The notes beneath the pieces are model-generated. The model saw only the letters and a program-made list of their open reading frames with translations, searched no databases and was not told the DNA's origin. 23,114 nucleotides of DNA from an uncultured Clostridia bacterium. GTDB taxonomy: Bacteria > Bacillota > Clostridia > Christensenellales > Borkfalkiaceae. The stretch covers positions 1-23,114 of the forward strand of contig CAKQKQ010000023.1 in assembly GCA_934249265.1 (NCBI GenBank). Reading direction: 5' to 3'. Every line of letters starts with the position of its first letter. Positions within the stretch are counted from its first letter, which is position 1. The translations under genes and the position numbers were made by a program. Below, in pieces: positions 7,443-15,092 of the stretch.

Positions 7443-8207
7443 TTATTTATTTTCGTCGTTTTTGCTTGAATTGAGTTTTTGCATGCAAGTATCGAAAAGA
7501 TTATTTCTTTCTGGGTGCGTTATTGCGCCGTGAATTCTCTCTTTCGCGATGGGTACGTCCTTTTTAATGTTGTTTAAAAGTTGTTTTACGTACTCTCTTT
7601 GCGTGTGCTTATTGGCGGGGCACGGGTTGTGAATAACGGGATTATTTTTTGCAAAACCCACGATGTCCTTTTCGGGTATATAAATCATAGGGCGTATCAC
7701 CGTCATTTTAGTTCTCGACATATAAGTTATGGGAGAAAAAGTAGAGAGTCTGCCTTCATAAAGCATTGACAAAAACAAAGTTTCGATAAGGTCGTCGGCG
7801 TGATGACCGAGCGCAAGTTTGTTGCAACCGTGTTCTATTGCGGTGTTAATAAGTGCGCCGCGCCTCATTTTCGCACACAAACTGCAAGGGTTTTTCTCTT
7901 TGCGTTCCTCAAAAATAATTTGCGCGATATCGGTTTTTTCGGATATGTATTCCACGTCGAGACTTTTGCAAAACTCTTTCATTTGCTCGACCTCGTTTTG
8001 GTCCACGTCCTTTAAACCCATGTCGATATTTATTGCGACGAGAGAAAAGCGGTTGGGGTAAAATCTCCTCATACCCGCCAATATGCAAAGCAAAGTTACG
8101 CTGTCTTTTCCACCGGAAAGTCCTACGGCAACTTTGTCTCCGTCTTCAATCATTTTGTAATCGTCGATAGCGCGCCTTGCGGGCGACATTAATTGTTGTA
8201 AAGTCAT
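7443..8207 (-). CDS. ttcA: TtcA-like tRNA thiolation enzyme (PP-loop ATPase)
   Basis: The 254-residue protein has the PP-loop SGGKDS at residues 31-36, which binds ATP and adenylates the target base. It has a CxxC pair at C108/C111 (NPCSLCAKMRRG) and a third cysteine at C196 (HNPCPAN). Three cysteines in this arrangement are the iron-sulfur cluster ligands of TtcA and related sulfur-transfer enzymes. GHHADD at 134-139 is the second nucleotide-site motif. Family knowledge points to 2-thiocytidine formation at tRNA position 32 or a close paralogous thiolation. Lysidine synthase (TilS) is less likely because it lacks the CxxC. The start has AAAGGA eight bases upstream. It is not in an obvious operon. 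Confidence 0.82.
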   Translation of the reverse strand: MTLQQLMSPARRAIDDYKMIEDGDKVAVGLSGGKDSVTLLCILAGMRRFYPNRFSLVAINIDMGLKDVDQNEVEQMKEFCKSLDVEYISEKTDIAQIIFEERKEKNPCSLCAKMRRGALINTAIEHGCNKLALGHHADDLIETLFLSMLYEGRLSTFSPITYMSRTKMTVIRPMIYIPEKDIVGFAKNNPVIHNPCPANKHTQREYVKQLLNNIKKDVPIAKERIHGAITHPERNNLFDTCMQKLNSSKNDENK

Positions 8208-8499
8208 AATAAATCCTTTATTTTTAAATTGATTTGTGGTATAATATTTATATAAACAAACGATATGTTTTAGCGAGAAAAAATTGCTAAATCAATTGGC
8301 TTTTAAGCCCGATAAAACAAAGCGAATTTTCGCAAATTGTCCGTTTATAAGTATATTTGCATAGGTGTTAAGTATATATTATATAATGTATATTGTATAT
8401 GCATGAATACGGGATATGCGTGTATGCGCAGCGAATTGGCTTATGTGTGAACGTTTAAAGTAAATATATTCACCACCCGCGCGTACAGCGAACGTGTTT

Positions 8500-8592
8500 A
8501 AATTAAAAACTTGCTTGCAAGGATTTACAATTTCGCATATTACAATGTGAAAGCGCAAAAATAAGTATTTTTGCATAAGTCCGTAAGGGCTT
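8500..8592 (+). repeat. Hairpin-rich element, copy A
   Basis: The copy starts with AACTTGCTTGCAAGG (8508-8522), continues through TTCGCATATTACAATGT and forms a stem GCAAAAATA/TATTTTTGC (8555-8574) and then AAGTCC/GGGCTT with loop GTAA (8577-8592). A T-G pair in the last stem fits a plus-strand RNA better than a minus-strand one. Copy B repeats the layout. Confidence 0.55.
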
Positions 8593-8644
8593 AAAACATT
8601 TTGCCAAATGGCAAAAAGGCTTTCTTAATTATAATACAAGAAGT

Positions 8645-8739
8645 CCAATAACTTGCTTGCAAGGGATATTGGCTTCGCGTTTTACAATGTATGTCGCAAT
8701 AAAAATTTCTATTTTTATTGTAGTTTGCGTATAGCAAAC
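8645..8739 (+). repeat. Hairpin-rich element, copy B
   Basis: AACTTGCTTGCAAGG recurs at 8650-8664, enclosed by CCAATA/TATTGG, then TTCGCGTTTTACAATGT, a stem CAATAAAAAT/ATTTTTATTG (8697-8720) and GTTTGC/GCAAAC with loop GTATA (8723-8739). The first long stem starts 47 bases after the motif in both copies, although its sequence differs. Confidence 0.55.
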
Positions 8740-8821
8740 AAAAATTTAACTTGCTTAAATTTTACGACATTTAAATTATAATGTTTTTTACCAATAAAAT
8801 CAAACGTTTTGGAGATAAAAT

Positions 8822-9487
8822 ATGGCAAATCAATTAGCGTCTTTATTAAAAAAAATAACCGACAATTACGCCGTAATAGTTTTCATTATTTCGATGATTC
8901 CGCTTATCGAACTTAAAGGAGCGATACCCATCGGAACAAAACTCGGCGGAATAAGCCTTATTAAAACGGCAATGTACGCATATCTCGGTTCGACGGTGGT
9001 TTGCGTGCTTGTATTCTTTTTGCTTAAACCTATTTTTAAATTATTGAAGAAAATACCGCTTTTCAAAAAACTTGTCGTCAAGGTAGAACAAGTTTTTAAA
9101 AACAAAGCGCAAAAAATAGCCGACAAATCGCAAGAAAATCCCGACGTTGCCGTAAAAAAAATGATGATGTGGGGACTGTTTATCTTTGTAGCCGTTCCGT
9201 TTCCCGTGACGGGCGTGTGGACGGGCACTGCAATTTCTGTCTTCCTCGAAATGAAATTTAAAGATGCGGTTTTGCCGTTGGCTCTCGGAAATCTCGTTGC
9301 CGGCGCGATTATCACGCTGCTTACTTACTTTTTCGGCAAATACGTTGACATGATAATTTACGTATTGTTCGCCATTGCGATAGTTATGCTTGCGGTGTTT
9401 ATAATTAAGGTAATAATTACAAAACCCGCTACCGAAAACACAGCAGAAATCGCTGCCGAAAACTCGCAAGAAAACAAAAACGTTTAA
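8822..9487 (+). CDS. Putative small multidrug export family membrane protein (COG2426-like)
   Basis: The 221-residue protein has about five hydrophobic segments. Residues about 24-40 read MIPLIELKGAIPIGTKLG, the hallmark reentrant-type segment of the COG2426/PF06695 'small multi-drug export' family, and residues about 125-160 repeat the idea with VAVPFPVTGVWTGTAISVFL. A charged, Lys-rich cytoplasmic loop lies between (residues about 75-110), and the C-terminus is polar. GGAG lies seven bases before the ATG. Despite the family name, transport activity is poorly established and the substrate is unknown. The gene stands alone behind the hairpin-rich intergenic region. Confidence 0.8.
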   Translation: MANQLASLLKKITDNYAVIVFIISMIPLIELKGAIPIGTKLGGISLIKTAMYAYLGSTVVCVLVFFLLKPIFKLLKKIPLFKKLVVKVEQVFKNKAQKIADKSQENPDVAVKKMMMWGLFIFVAVPFPVTGVWTGTAISVFLEMKFKDAVLPLALGNLVAGAIITLLTYFFGKYVDMIIYVLFAIAIVMLAVFIIKVIITKPATENTAEIAAENSQENKNV

Positions 9488-9828
9488 AAATTCGGTCTTG
9501 AAATTTTACGTAAAAGTGAAATTTTAGTTTAAAATTGCTGTCAAAAAATTGTTAGGCGGTTGGCAAAAACGGTTGCGGGGGAACGGTTGTCGAGGGCGGA
9601 AGAATTTTATTTCGAGCACGGCAAGAGATAAAAAATCGTTTAGCAATTGCCAAACATAGAAAAAATTTTTATAGCGCATTTGCAGTGCGTGGGACTTTGC
9701 TCATAATATAAAAGTCATTAAAAAACTTATAAAATCACAAACTTTAAATTTAAATCCATATAATACTCATAGTCGAGCGGCATTAAACCGATTTTATTTG
9801 ACGGTTTTGCTCGGCAAGGGGGTGTTGT
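9488..9828. other. Intergenic region with an 18-bp imperfect palindrome
   Basis: GTTTAGCAATTGCCAAAC at 9638-9655 is a palindrome with one mismatched position, the size of a dimeric regulator operator. A TATAAT at 9759-9764 lies about 65 bp before the next gene, without a good -35. The 5' leader hairpin is listed separately. Confidence 0.4.
9774..9813 (+). promoter_or_regulatory. Leader hairpin just upstream of the ferritin-like gene
   Basis: CGAGC (9774-9778) pairs with GCTCG (9809-9813), and inside it AAACCG (9785-9790) pairs with CGGTTT (9802-9807). The stem ends about four bases before the ribosome site AAGGGGG, so it could affect translation or mRNA stability. Confidence 0.45.
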
Positions 9829-10314
9829 ATGGATTTTTGTTTTTGCACGGAAGACGGCGAAGTCAAACTCGAAGGCTCGATTTCAAGAGAAGAAATGGGC
9901 GCGCTTAAGTACTTGTATTGCGGTGAAAAAAGCAAAGCCACGCTCGTCGCCACATATTTTTATCAACTTTATTTATCGAGCGAGTGCGATAAGTGCGTAA
10001 AAAACGAATTAAAGTGTTTTTTACTTTCCGAAATCGAGTCGATGACGGCGGTAAAAAACGCCATTGAATTTTTCGGCGGAAACGCCGCGCTTTACAGTGG
10101 GCAAGGATTTTGGCGAGTAAAGTGGATGAATTTCGGCACAGACGTAAAGACTTTTTTAAAAGACGATTTGATTTTGGAAAAAGAGTGCATAGTAATGATG
10201 ATTTCGATATGTAAAAAAACGCAAAACAAAAGTTTAAGAGAATTTTTCCGCAAACTTATTGCCGATGAAGAATTGAATATGCGCCTTTTGGAAAATTTAA
10301 TTTCAAGAGTTTAA
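9829..10314 (+). CDS. Ferritin-like helical protein lacking canonical metal ligands
   Basis: The 161-residue protein looks like a four-helix ferritin-like fold of the type found in clostridial genomes (one pair of helices around SEIESMTAVKNAIEFFGGNA, a second pair around FLKDDLILEKECIVMMISIC and RKLIADEELNMRLLENLI). In active relatives the first region carries E-x-x-H and the last reads DEELHxxL. Here those histidines are replaced by Thr and Asn, although the glutamates remain. It may therefore have lost the diiron site or bind metal differently. AAGGGGGTG precedes the ATG. It is followed by its own terminator at 10400. The family assignment is by pattern only. Confidence 0.6.
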   Translation: MDFCFCTEDGEVKLEGSISREEMGALKYLYCGEKSKATLVATYFYQLYLSSECDKCVKNELKCFLLSEIESMTAVKNAIEFFGGNAALYSGQGFWRVKWMNFGTDVKTFLKDDLILEKECIVMMISICKKTQNKSLREFFRKLIADEELNMRLLENLISRV

Positions 10315-10399
10315 AAGGCAACATTTTAATTTAATGTAAGGTATTTATCGTCTTTGCGGAAAAGTCAAAACTATTTATTGCGGTAAGTAAAAAAAATTA

Positions 10400-10452
10400 A
10401 AAAGCGTTTTTAAATTCTGCGATTTTTTTGTGCGCAAAACTAAAACGCTTTT
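10400..10452. terminator. Terminator-like inverted repeat after the ferritin-like gene
   Basis: AAAAGCGTTTT (10400-10410) pairs with AAAACGCTTTT (10442-10452) across a 31-nt loop. It lies 86 bp after the stop codon. Confidence 0.5.
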
Positions 10453-10692
10453 ATGAAAAGATTTTCTTTTATTTTTTTTGCCGCTTGTCGTGTTTTGTGG
10501 GTTTTATTAAATATTTTTATAGTCTCATATGAATATATGACCGTAAATACATATATAAGGCGGGGTGGCGAAAAAACGTAACCGAGCGGTTAAAACTTAA
10601 TTATATTGTCGATTTTGGGCGCATTTTTGTATATATAATTATATATGAATATATGTGCACGTGATAAAACAAGGGCATTAATCAAGTTTTGT
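10453..10692. other. AT-rich spacer between convergent genes
   Basis: No gene or structured element is seen here, only TATA-rich stretches (around 10535-10555 and 10630-10650). It leads into the tandem repeat that starts at 10693. Confidence 0.4.
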
Positions 10693-10921
10693 CAACTATC
10701 AAAACGGAAAAACGCTTGTCATTTTTTACCCGTCTAAATAAAACCGCTCGTTAAATTTTCAGCCCATATACGGCAGTTGTAATTAAAATCTTCAGTTTTT
10801 AAACGGCGGCAACCGTTATACATTTCAACCAACAAACGGCAATGCTTGTCAAGTTTTTTAGCCAATAAGCGGCAAAAATCGTTACATTTTTCAGTCGATA
10901 TATGGCAATAACCGTTAAATT
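10693..10921. repeat. Degenerate tandem repeat, about seven units of 30-36 bp
   Basis: The clearest units begin at 10760, 10793, 10826, 10860 and 10892, each 30-34 bp, sharing a start like CAGCCNATA, a central ACGGCAA or GCGGCAA, and an end like CGTTACATTTTT. Two weaker units precede them from 10693. The array fills the gap up to the stop of the next gene. It is non-coding, with stops in the frames examined. Confidence 0.55.
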
Positions 10922-10924
10922 CGG

Positions 10925-11362
10925 TTAAAGATATTTTTTAAGATTTTCCTCATATTTTTCTTCGAGGTCTCTTAAATCGGTTGCAAATTTAAGCACGTCT
11001 TTATCGAGCGTGTTTTCGCCGCTGTTTATAAGTTGAGTGAGTTCGGTTATGCCCATAACAGTGCCTTTAATCATAAGTTGGGCGATGTTGGTTTTTGAAT
11101 CGTCGATAGAGTTCATTTTTATAGCCGTCCAAAGCATAGCCTTTTTCATCGGGTTTACGTCCTTTGGTTTTATAGAATGTTCGGACATATATCCCGAAAT
11201 TTCGCCGATAATTTTTTCATAGCCCTCGTACTCGCTTAAAAGTTCTTCTTTAAGGTCGAGGTCAAGTGTTTCGGGGCTTATGTTTGAAATAGACTGCAAG
11301 CCTATGTGTGCGTTTTTATAAATATTGTTGAGTGCTTCGGCATTAATTTTTTTATCTTCCAT
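10925..11362 (-). CDS. Helical protein of unknown function (Clostridia-type)
   Basis: The 145-residue product is predicted to be almost entirely helical: it opens MEDKKINAEALNNIYKNAHI, contains GYEKIIGEISGYMSEHSIKP and a central MKKAMLWTAIKMNSI, and ends with a coiled-coil-like DLRDLEEKYEENLKKYL. Similar proteins occur widely in Clostridia as ferritin-like hypothetical proteins; I recall no named domain. It lacks the acidic/histidine pairs of a metal site. GGGAGG sits five to six bases before the ATG. It is divergent from the rplU promoter. The function is unknown. Confidence 0.65.
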   Translation of the reverse strand: MEDKKINAEALNNIYKNAHIGLQSISNISPETLDLDLKEELLSEYEGYEKIIGEISGYMSEHSIKPKDVNPMKKAMLWTAIKMNSIDDSKTNIAQLMIKGTVMGITELTQLINSGENTLDKDVLKFATDLRDLEEKYEENLKKYL

Positions 11363-11423
11363 GTGTTCCTCCCGTTATTTTAATAATAGTATAAGATAAA
11401 TGCGGAAAAGTATGCGTTTTTTC

Positions 11424-11452
11424 TTGACAAAAGACGCAAATTTTGATATTCT
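11424..11452 (+). promoter_or_regulatory. Promoter of rplU-rpmA
   Basis: TTGACA (11424-11429), a 17-bp spacer and TATTCT (11447-11452) lead into the L21 leader, with transcription starting near 11459. Confidence 0.85.
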
Positions 11453-11460
11453 TAATAAGA

Positions 11461-11537
11461 ACCGCTCGGAGTGGGTAACTAAGTATGAGCAATCATCACC
11501 CTATAAAAATATACGGCGAGATTGGACAGGGAGGTAA
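11461..11537 (+). promoter_or_regulatory. Ribosomal protein L21 leader RNA
   Basis: The leader begins ACCGCTCGGAGTGGGTAAC and ends in ATATACGGCGAGATTGG just before GGGAGG and the rplU start. CCGCTCG can pair with CGGCGAG near the end, and GGGT with ACCC inside. The position, length and closing sequences match the Firmicutes L21 leader, which is thought to sense excess L21 and repress the operon. Assigned by pattern, not by a covariance search. Confidence 0.7.
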
Positions 11538-11543
11538 AATTTC

Positions 11544-11852
11544 ATGTACGCAATTATCGAAAACGGCTGCAAACAGTATTCTGTAAAGGTCGGCGAAGTT
11601 GTTAAGTTTGAAAAACTTAAGGCAAACGTCGGCGATAAAGTAGAATTCAATGTTTTGCTCGTATCCGACGAAAACGGCATCAAAGTAGGAAGTGAAGTTG
11701 CTTCTTTCAAGGCTGTCGGCGAAGTTACGCAACAAGGTAAAGATAAAAAGATTATCGTGTATAAGTACAAGTCGAAAAAGAATGAAAGAAAGAAACAAGG
11801 TCACAGACAGCCGTTTACTGCAGTGAAAATCGAAGAGATCGCTGCAAAGTAA
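11544..11852 (+). CDS. rplU: 50S ribosomal protein L21
   Basis: The product is 102 residues, normal for bacterial L21. It begins MYAIIENGCKQYSVKVGEVV, a very conserved opening, and ends with the typical basic KKIIVYKYKSKKNERKKQGH followed by RQPFTAVKIEEI. L21 is a small beta-barrel protein that binds 23S rRNA in the large subunit. GGGAGG lies nine bases ahead of the ATG. It is the first gene of a two-gene operon behind a strong promoter and leader RNA; rpmA follows after only 30 bp, with no prp gene between. Confidence 0.98.
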   Translation: MYAIIENGCKQYSVKVGEVVKFEKLKANVGDKVEFNVLLVSDENGIKVGSEVASFKAVGEVTQQGKDKKIIVYKYKSKKNERKKQGHRQPFTAVKIEEIAAK

Positions 11853-11882
11853 TTTTCAATATCATACAGGAGGTTAAATAAT

Positions 11883-12155
11883 ATGTTTTTATTCACATTA
11901 TTTGCTCATAAAAAAGGTGTCGGTAGTTCGAGAAACGGTCGTGATAGTGCTGCAAAACGTTTGGGTACTAAACGTGCCGACGGTCAAGCGGTGTTGGCAG
12001 GCAACATTCTCGTAAGACAAAGAGGAACGAAGATTCACCCCGGTAACAACGTTGGTATCGGTAGCGACGACACTTTGTACGCTCTCATTGACGGAGTAGT
12101 TAAATTCGAGAGAAAGGGCAAAGATAAAAAGCAAGTAAGCGTATACGCAAAATAA
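11883..12155 (+). CDS. rpmA: 50S ribosomal protein L27 with a short N-terminal extension
   Basis: The 90-residue protein contains the L27 core from AHKKGVGSSRNGRDSAAKRL through GNILVRQRGTKIHPGNNVGI. The N-terminal tail of mature L27 reaches the peptidyl-transferase centre. Here MFLFTLF precedes AHKKG. In many Firmicutes the tail is made with a nine-residue extension ending LQFF, which the protease Prp removes before the A/S-x-K-K-G start. This extension is shorter and lacks the Gln, and prp is not in its usual place between rplU and rpmA. GGAGG is nine bases before the ATG. A terminator follows at 12164. Confidence 0.96.
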   Translation: MFLFTLFAHKKGVGSSRNGRDSAAKRLGTKRADGQAVLAGNILVRQRGTKIHPGNNVGIGSDDTLYALIDGVVKFERKGKDKKQVSVYAK

Positions 12156-12163
12156 TTAATCAT

Positions 12164-12191
12164 GAGGTCGCATTTAAAGCGACCTCGTTTT
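12164..12191 (+). terminator. rplU-rpmA operon terminator
   Basis: GAGGTCGC pairs with GCGACCTC across a 7-nt loop, followed by GTTTT. It lies 8 bp after the rpmA stop. Confidence 0.85.
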
Positions 12192-12427
12192 CATATGTAA
12201 GCATTTTATGTAAAACTTTAAGCCGCTTTGTTTAACGTTGGTTGAGTGGTGGTTGAACGTTGCTTGAATGTTGCGGAGTAATGCGGAGTGACGCGGCAAT
12301 GCGAAACGGCGCGGGGCGGCGTAATGCAAACTAACGCAGTGCGGCGCGGCGATTTTTTAAAGCGGCAGTTAATTTTTATAGCGGCAATTATATAGGTAAA
12401 AATGCGGTTAAACGAAAGAGGTAAGTT
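12192..12427. other. Low-complexity, locally GC-rich spacer
   Basis: From 12231 the sequence repeats TTG/GTTG and then GCGG/GCGC steps (for example TGCGGAGTAATGCGGAGTGA at 12272), unlike its AT-rich surroundings. At 12361-12395 AGCGGCAGTTAATTTTTA and AGCGGCAATTATATA resemble units of the tandem repeat at 10693. No gene is evident. Confidence 0.4.
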
Positions 12428-13291
12428 ATGCAAACGAGAATTTACAGCGGAGAATATTTAAATTTTACCGACACGCTTACGTGCGGACAAGTGTTTAGGT
12501 ATAGACCTTTTAAAGACGGATATCTAGTGTTTTCTACCGAAAAAGCAGCATACGTATTCAATAAAGACGGCAAGGCGTGTATTCAAAGCGATGATTTAGA
12601 CTACTTTGAAGAGTATTTCGATTTAAACTTCGATTATAAAAAAGCGTACTTGTCGGCGATAAACACGGGCATACCTTTTTTAATGAACGCGGCAGAAAGC
12701 GGAAAGGGCATACGCATGCTTAAACAAGATAAAGAAGAAATGATTTACTCGTTTATAGTGTCGCAAAACAACAATATTCCCAGAATTACGGGCATAATCG
12801 AAAGGCTGTGCGCCGCGCTTGGCGAAGAAAAAGAATTTATGGGCGTAAAATGGCACGCTTTCCCAAAAACGCAAGTATTGAAAGAGCAAAACGAGGAGTT
12901 TTTTAAGGGTCTCGGCTTTGGTTATAGAGATAAATTTATGTGCTCGGTATCGAATACGCTTAAAGTAGAGGATATTAAAACGTGGGAAAATCTCGACACA
13001 CAAACGCTTAAAAAGACGCTTTTGTCGTTTAACGGCATAGGGCCGAAGGTTGCCGACTGCATTGTTTTGTTCTGCTTTCACAGAATGGACTCTTTTCCCG
13101 TGGATACTTGGATTGAGAAAATATATAGAGAAGATTTTGACGGAAAAGAGACCGATAGAAATAAAATTACGGCGTTCTTTTTAAATAAATTCCCCGAGTA
13201 CGCGGGTATAATTCAACAATATATGTTTCATTACAAACGCAACGTTTTGACCGAAAATCAGCATACGTATGACGTAAACGCGGCAAAATAA
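12428..13291 (+). CDS. ogg: 8-oxoguanine DNA glycosylase/AP lyase (OGG1 type)
   Basis: The 287-residue protein matches clostridial OGG1-like enzymes, which remove oxidised guanine paired with cytosine. The N-terminal domain begins with TDTLTCGQVFRYRPF (residues 14-28), the usual D-x-x-L-x-x-GQ-x-F-R motif. The helix-hairpin-helix region reads LSFNGIGPKVADCIVLFCF, placing the catalytic lysine at K207, and the aspartate is D226 in FPVDTW, 19 residues later as in human OGG1 (K249/D268). SQNNNIPRI at 112-120 fits the asparagine-rich damage-reading loop. AGAGGT precedes the ATG. It is a single gene, convergent with the pho operon and separated from it by a terminator. Confidence 0.93.
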   Translation: MQTRIYSGEYLNFTDTLTCGQVFRYRPFKDGYLVFSTEKAAYVFNKDGKACIQSDDLDYFEEYFDLNFDYKKAYLSAINTGIPFLMNAAESGKGIRMLKQDKEEMIYSFIVSQNNNIPRITGIIERLCAALGEEKEFMGVKWHAFPKTQVLKEQNEEFFKGLGFGYRDKFMCSVSNTLKVEDIKTWENLDTQTLKKTLLSFNGIGPKVADCIVLFCFHRMDSFPVDTWIEKIYREDFDGKETDRNKITAFFLNKFPEYAGIIQQYMFHYKRNVLTENQHTYDVNAAK

Positions 13292-13309
13292 TAAGTTTAA
13301 GGCAAAATT

Positions 13310-13345
13310 AAACGCGGCATGGCTAAATCGCTATGCCGCGTTTTT
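13310..13345. terminator. Terminator between ogg and phoR
   Basis: AACGCGGCAT (13311-13320) pairs with ATGCCGCGTT (13333-13342), extended by GC/GC, followed by a T-run on the plus strand. The minus strand has a weaker T-rich tail, so it may also end the pst-pho transcript. Confidence 0.85.
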
Positions 13346-13376
13346 ACGTGCTTTTATGCGTAGTAATTATTAAGTT

Positions 13377-15092
13377 TTACTTTTTAAAAGTCACGGTTAC
13401 GGTAGTACCCAAACCCAAATCGCTTTCGATCGAAAGAGTGGCGTTGTATAAAGCGCAAATGTGCTTTACAATGGCGAGACCCAAGCCCGTGCCGCCTGTT
13501 TTTTTAGAACGAGATTTATCCACGCGGTAAAATCTTTCGCAAAGGCGCGGTATGTTTTCTTTTTCTATGCCGATGCCCGTGTCTGTCACTTTTACGACAA
13601 CCGTATTCTGCAAATCGGCAATATTTACTGTTATTTCGCCGTTTTCTTTGTTGTAATTTACCGCATTGCTTAAAAGGTTTTCGATAAGTTCGTAAATTTT
13701 TTTGCCGTCGCCGAGTATAGTTCCGCTTCCCGTCACGGTTGCGGTAAGGTGCTTTTCGTCGATTTTAGACGATAGTTCCGTAAGCACTTCTTTTGCTGTG
13801 GCGTTTAAATCTACTTCGGTCGTTACTTCGTCAAAAACGTCTCCGCTTTCTAATCGACTTAATTTAAGCATATCCGAAATAAGCGACGACAGACGCAAAC
13901 TTTCTTTGTGTATTCTGTCCACTTGTTTTTTAGAGCCGTCGTCCAAATCTTTCGCGAGCAAAAGTTCGGAAAGTCCTTGCATCACGGCAACGGGCGTTTT
14001 AAGTTCGTGCGAGGCGTTGGCGAAAAAGTCGCTTTTTTGTTTTGCGATTTCTTTTTCCTTCGTGATATCGGTAATTATTATTATCGAACGCACGTCGCCT
14101 TGTTCGATCAAATCGTCCGCTTTTTTAATCGCGATAGAAAGTTCCGCGCCGCGGTAATTGTATTCAAAAGCGCAATTTTCATTTAAACGTTGAGCGATCA
14201 TTCCGCAAAGGGTGTAATCGTCGATTAAAAAGACGATATCTTTGCCGTTGGCGTCGCCCAAGCACCCGAAAACGTCAAGCGCGCTGCGGTTTGTAAATAT
14301 GACGCAATTGTTTTTATCGATAGCGATAATTCCTTGAGAGATATTTTCAAGCACGGTGTTGAGTTTTGCTCGTTCTTCCGTTTCGGTTTGAATGAGTTTG
14401 TGCGTGCTCGAGTTGAGGTCGTTTATTTCGTTTAAAACGGAATAAAGTTCGGGCTCGGTAGAGTTTGTGTTTATAGGCACGTAATTTCCGTTGTTTAAAC
14501 TGCGCAAACTTTTGCCGACGTCGTTGATTTTGTTGGTGACTTTTTCGGATATGACGCTTGAAAAAATAAAGGAAAATATAAGCGAAATCACAAGCACGAC
14601 GATAAGAATAGGTATCGTAATGCCCATATAATTGTATATTTCGCTCGATTTTACAGCCAAACGCAAAATTATTGTTTTCGGCTCGGCTAAAGACGGGTCG
14701 TTTATTTGAGTTTTTAAGGCGTAATAGGTCATTTCATAACCCAGCGTTTCGGAATATCTTTCCACCGCCTTGGGTTTGCCGTTTATGGCGGCGCGTATTT
14801 CCTCACGGTCGATGTGACTTTCGAGCGGGGACTGCGTGTCGCTGTCGAAAAGCACGTTTCCTTCTAAATCGATGATGGTTATTCTAAAACCGTTGCCGCC
14901 CTTATAACTTGCAAGACTTTCAAAATCGTCGGGCGAATTGACGAGCGCGCAGGCGAGTTTGGTTTCTTCCGCAAGGCGTTTTTTAATTATGTTTTTCGAG
15001 TTGGCGTTTACCGCGATTATTCCGTACACAAACAAAATCGAAATACACACCGCGGTCAAGAGAAAAATTTGCCAAAATGTTTTCTTTTTCAT
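13377..15092 (-). CDS. phoR: PhoR-type phosphate sensor histidine kinase
   Basis: The 571-residue membrane kinase has a first membrane segment at about 8-28, an extracytoplasmic sensor region at 29-155, a second membrane segment at about 157-180, HAMP, a PAS domain around 243-300 (NISQGIIAIDKNNCVIFTN), then the catalytic core. The phospho-accepting histidine is H362 in SHELKTP. ATP-lid motifs follow: NLLSNAV (472-478), DTGIG (504-508) and GTGLGLA (534-540). It phosphorylates PhoB, and together with the Pst system adjusts expression to phosphate supply. It overlaps phoB by 4 bp (ATGA) and is last in the operon. The PAS domain suggests an extra cytoplasmic input. The role is assigned from the operon context. 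Confidence 0.92.
   Translation of the reverse strand: MKKKTFWQIFLLTAVCISILFVYGIIAVNANSKNIIKKRLAEETKLACALVNSPDDFESLASYKGGNGFRITIIDLEGNVLFDSDTQSPLESHIDREEIRAAINGKPKAVERYSETLGYEMTYYALKTQINDPSLAEPKTIILRLAVKSSEIYNYMGITIPILIVVLVISLIFSFIFSSVISEKVTNKINDVGKSLRSLNNGNYVPINTNSTEPELYSVLNEINDLNSSTHKLIQTETEERAKLNTVLENISQGIIAIDKNNCVIFTNRSALDVFGCLGDANGKDIVFLIDDYTLCGMIAQRLNENCAFEYNYRGAELSIAIKKADDLIEQGDVRSIIIITDITKEKEIAKQKSDFFANASHELKTPVAVMQGLSELLLAKDLDDGSKKQVDRIHKESLRLSSLISDMLKLSRLESGDVFDEVTTEVDLNATAKEVLTELSSKIDEKHLTATVTGSGTILGDGKKIYELIENLLSNAVNYNKENGEITVNIADLQNTVVVKVTDTGIGIEKENIPRLCERFYRVDKSRSKKTGGTGLGLAIVKHICALYNATLSIESDLGLGTTVTVTFKK

Larger units (their letters stand above)
8208..8821. other. 614-bp intergenic region holding two hairpin-rich elements
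   Basis: This divergent gap carries two related structured elements (8500-8592 and 8645-8739, listed separately), with a separate hairpin TTTTGCCA/TGGCAAAA at 8599-8616 between them. A TATAAT at 8777-8782 could serve the plus-strand gene at 8822, but its best -35 (TTGCTT, 8751) gives a 20-bp spacer. No open frame of interest is present. Confidence 0.5.

Noticed and set aside
10693..10921. CRISPR array
   Set aside because: The conserved parts are short and degenerate and the spacing is only 30-34 bp including the repeat, with no cas genes.
13702..14157. Serine-rich open frame on the plus strand inside phoR
   Set aside because: It is a shadow of the kinase gene; the opposite strand carries all conserved kinase motifs.
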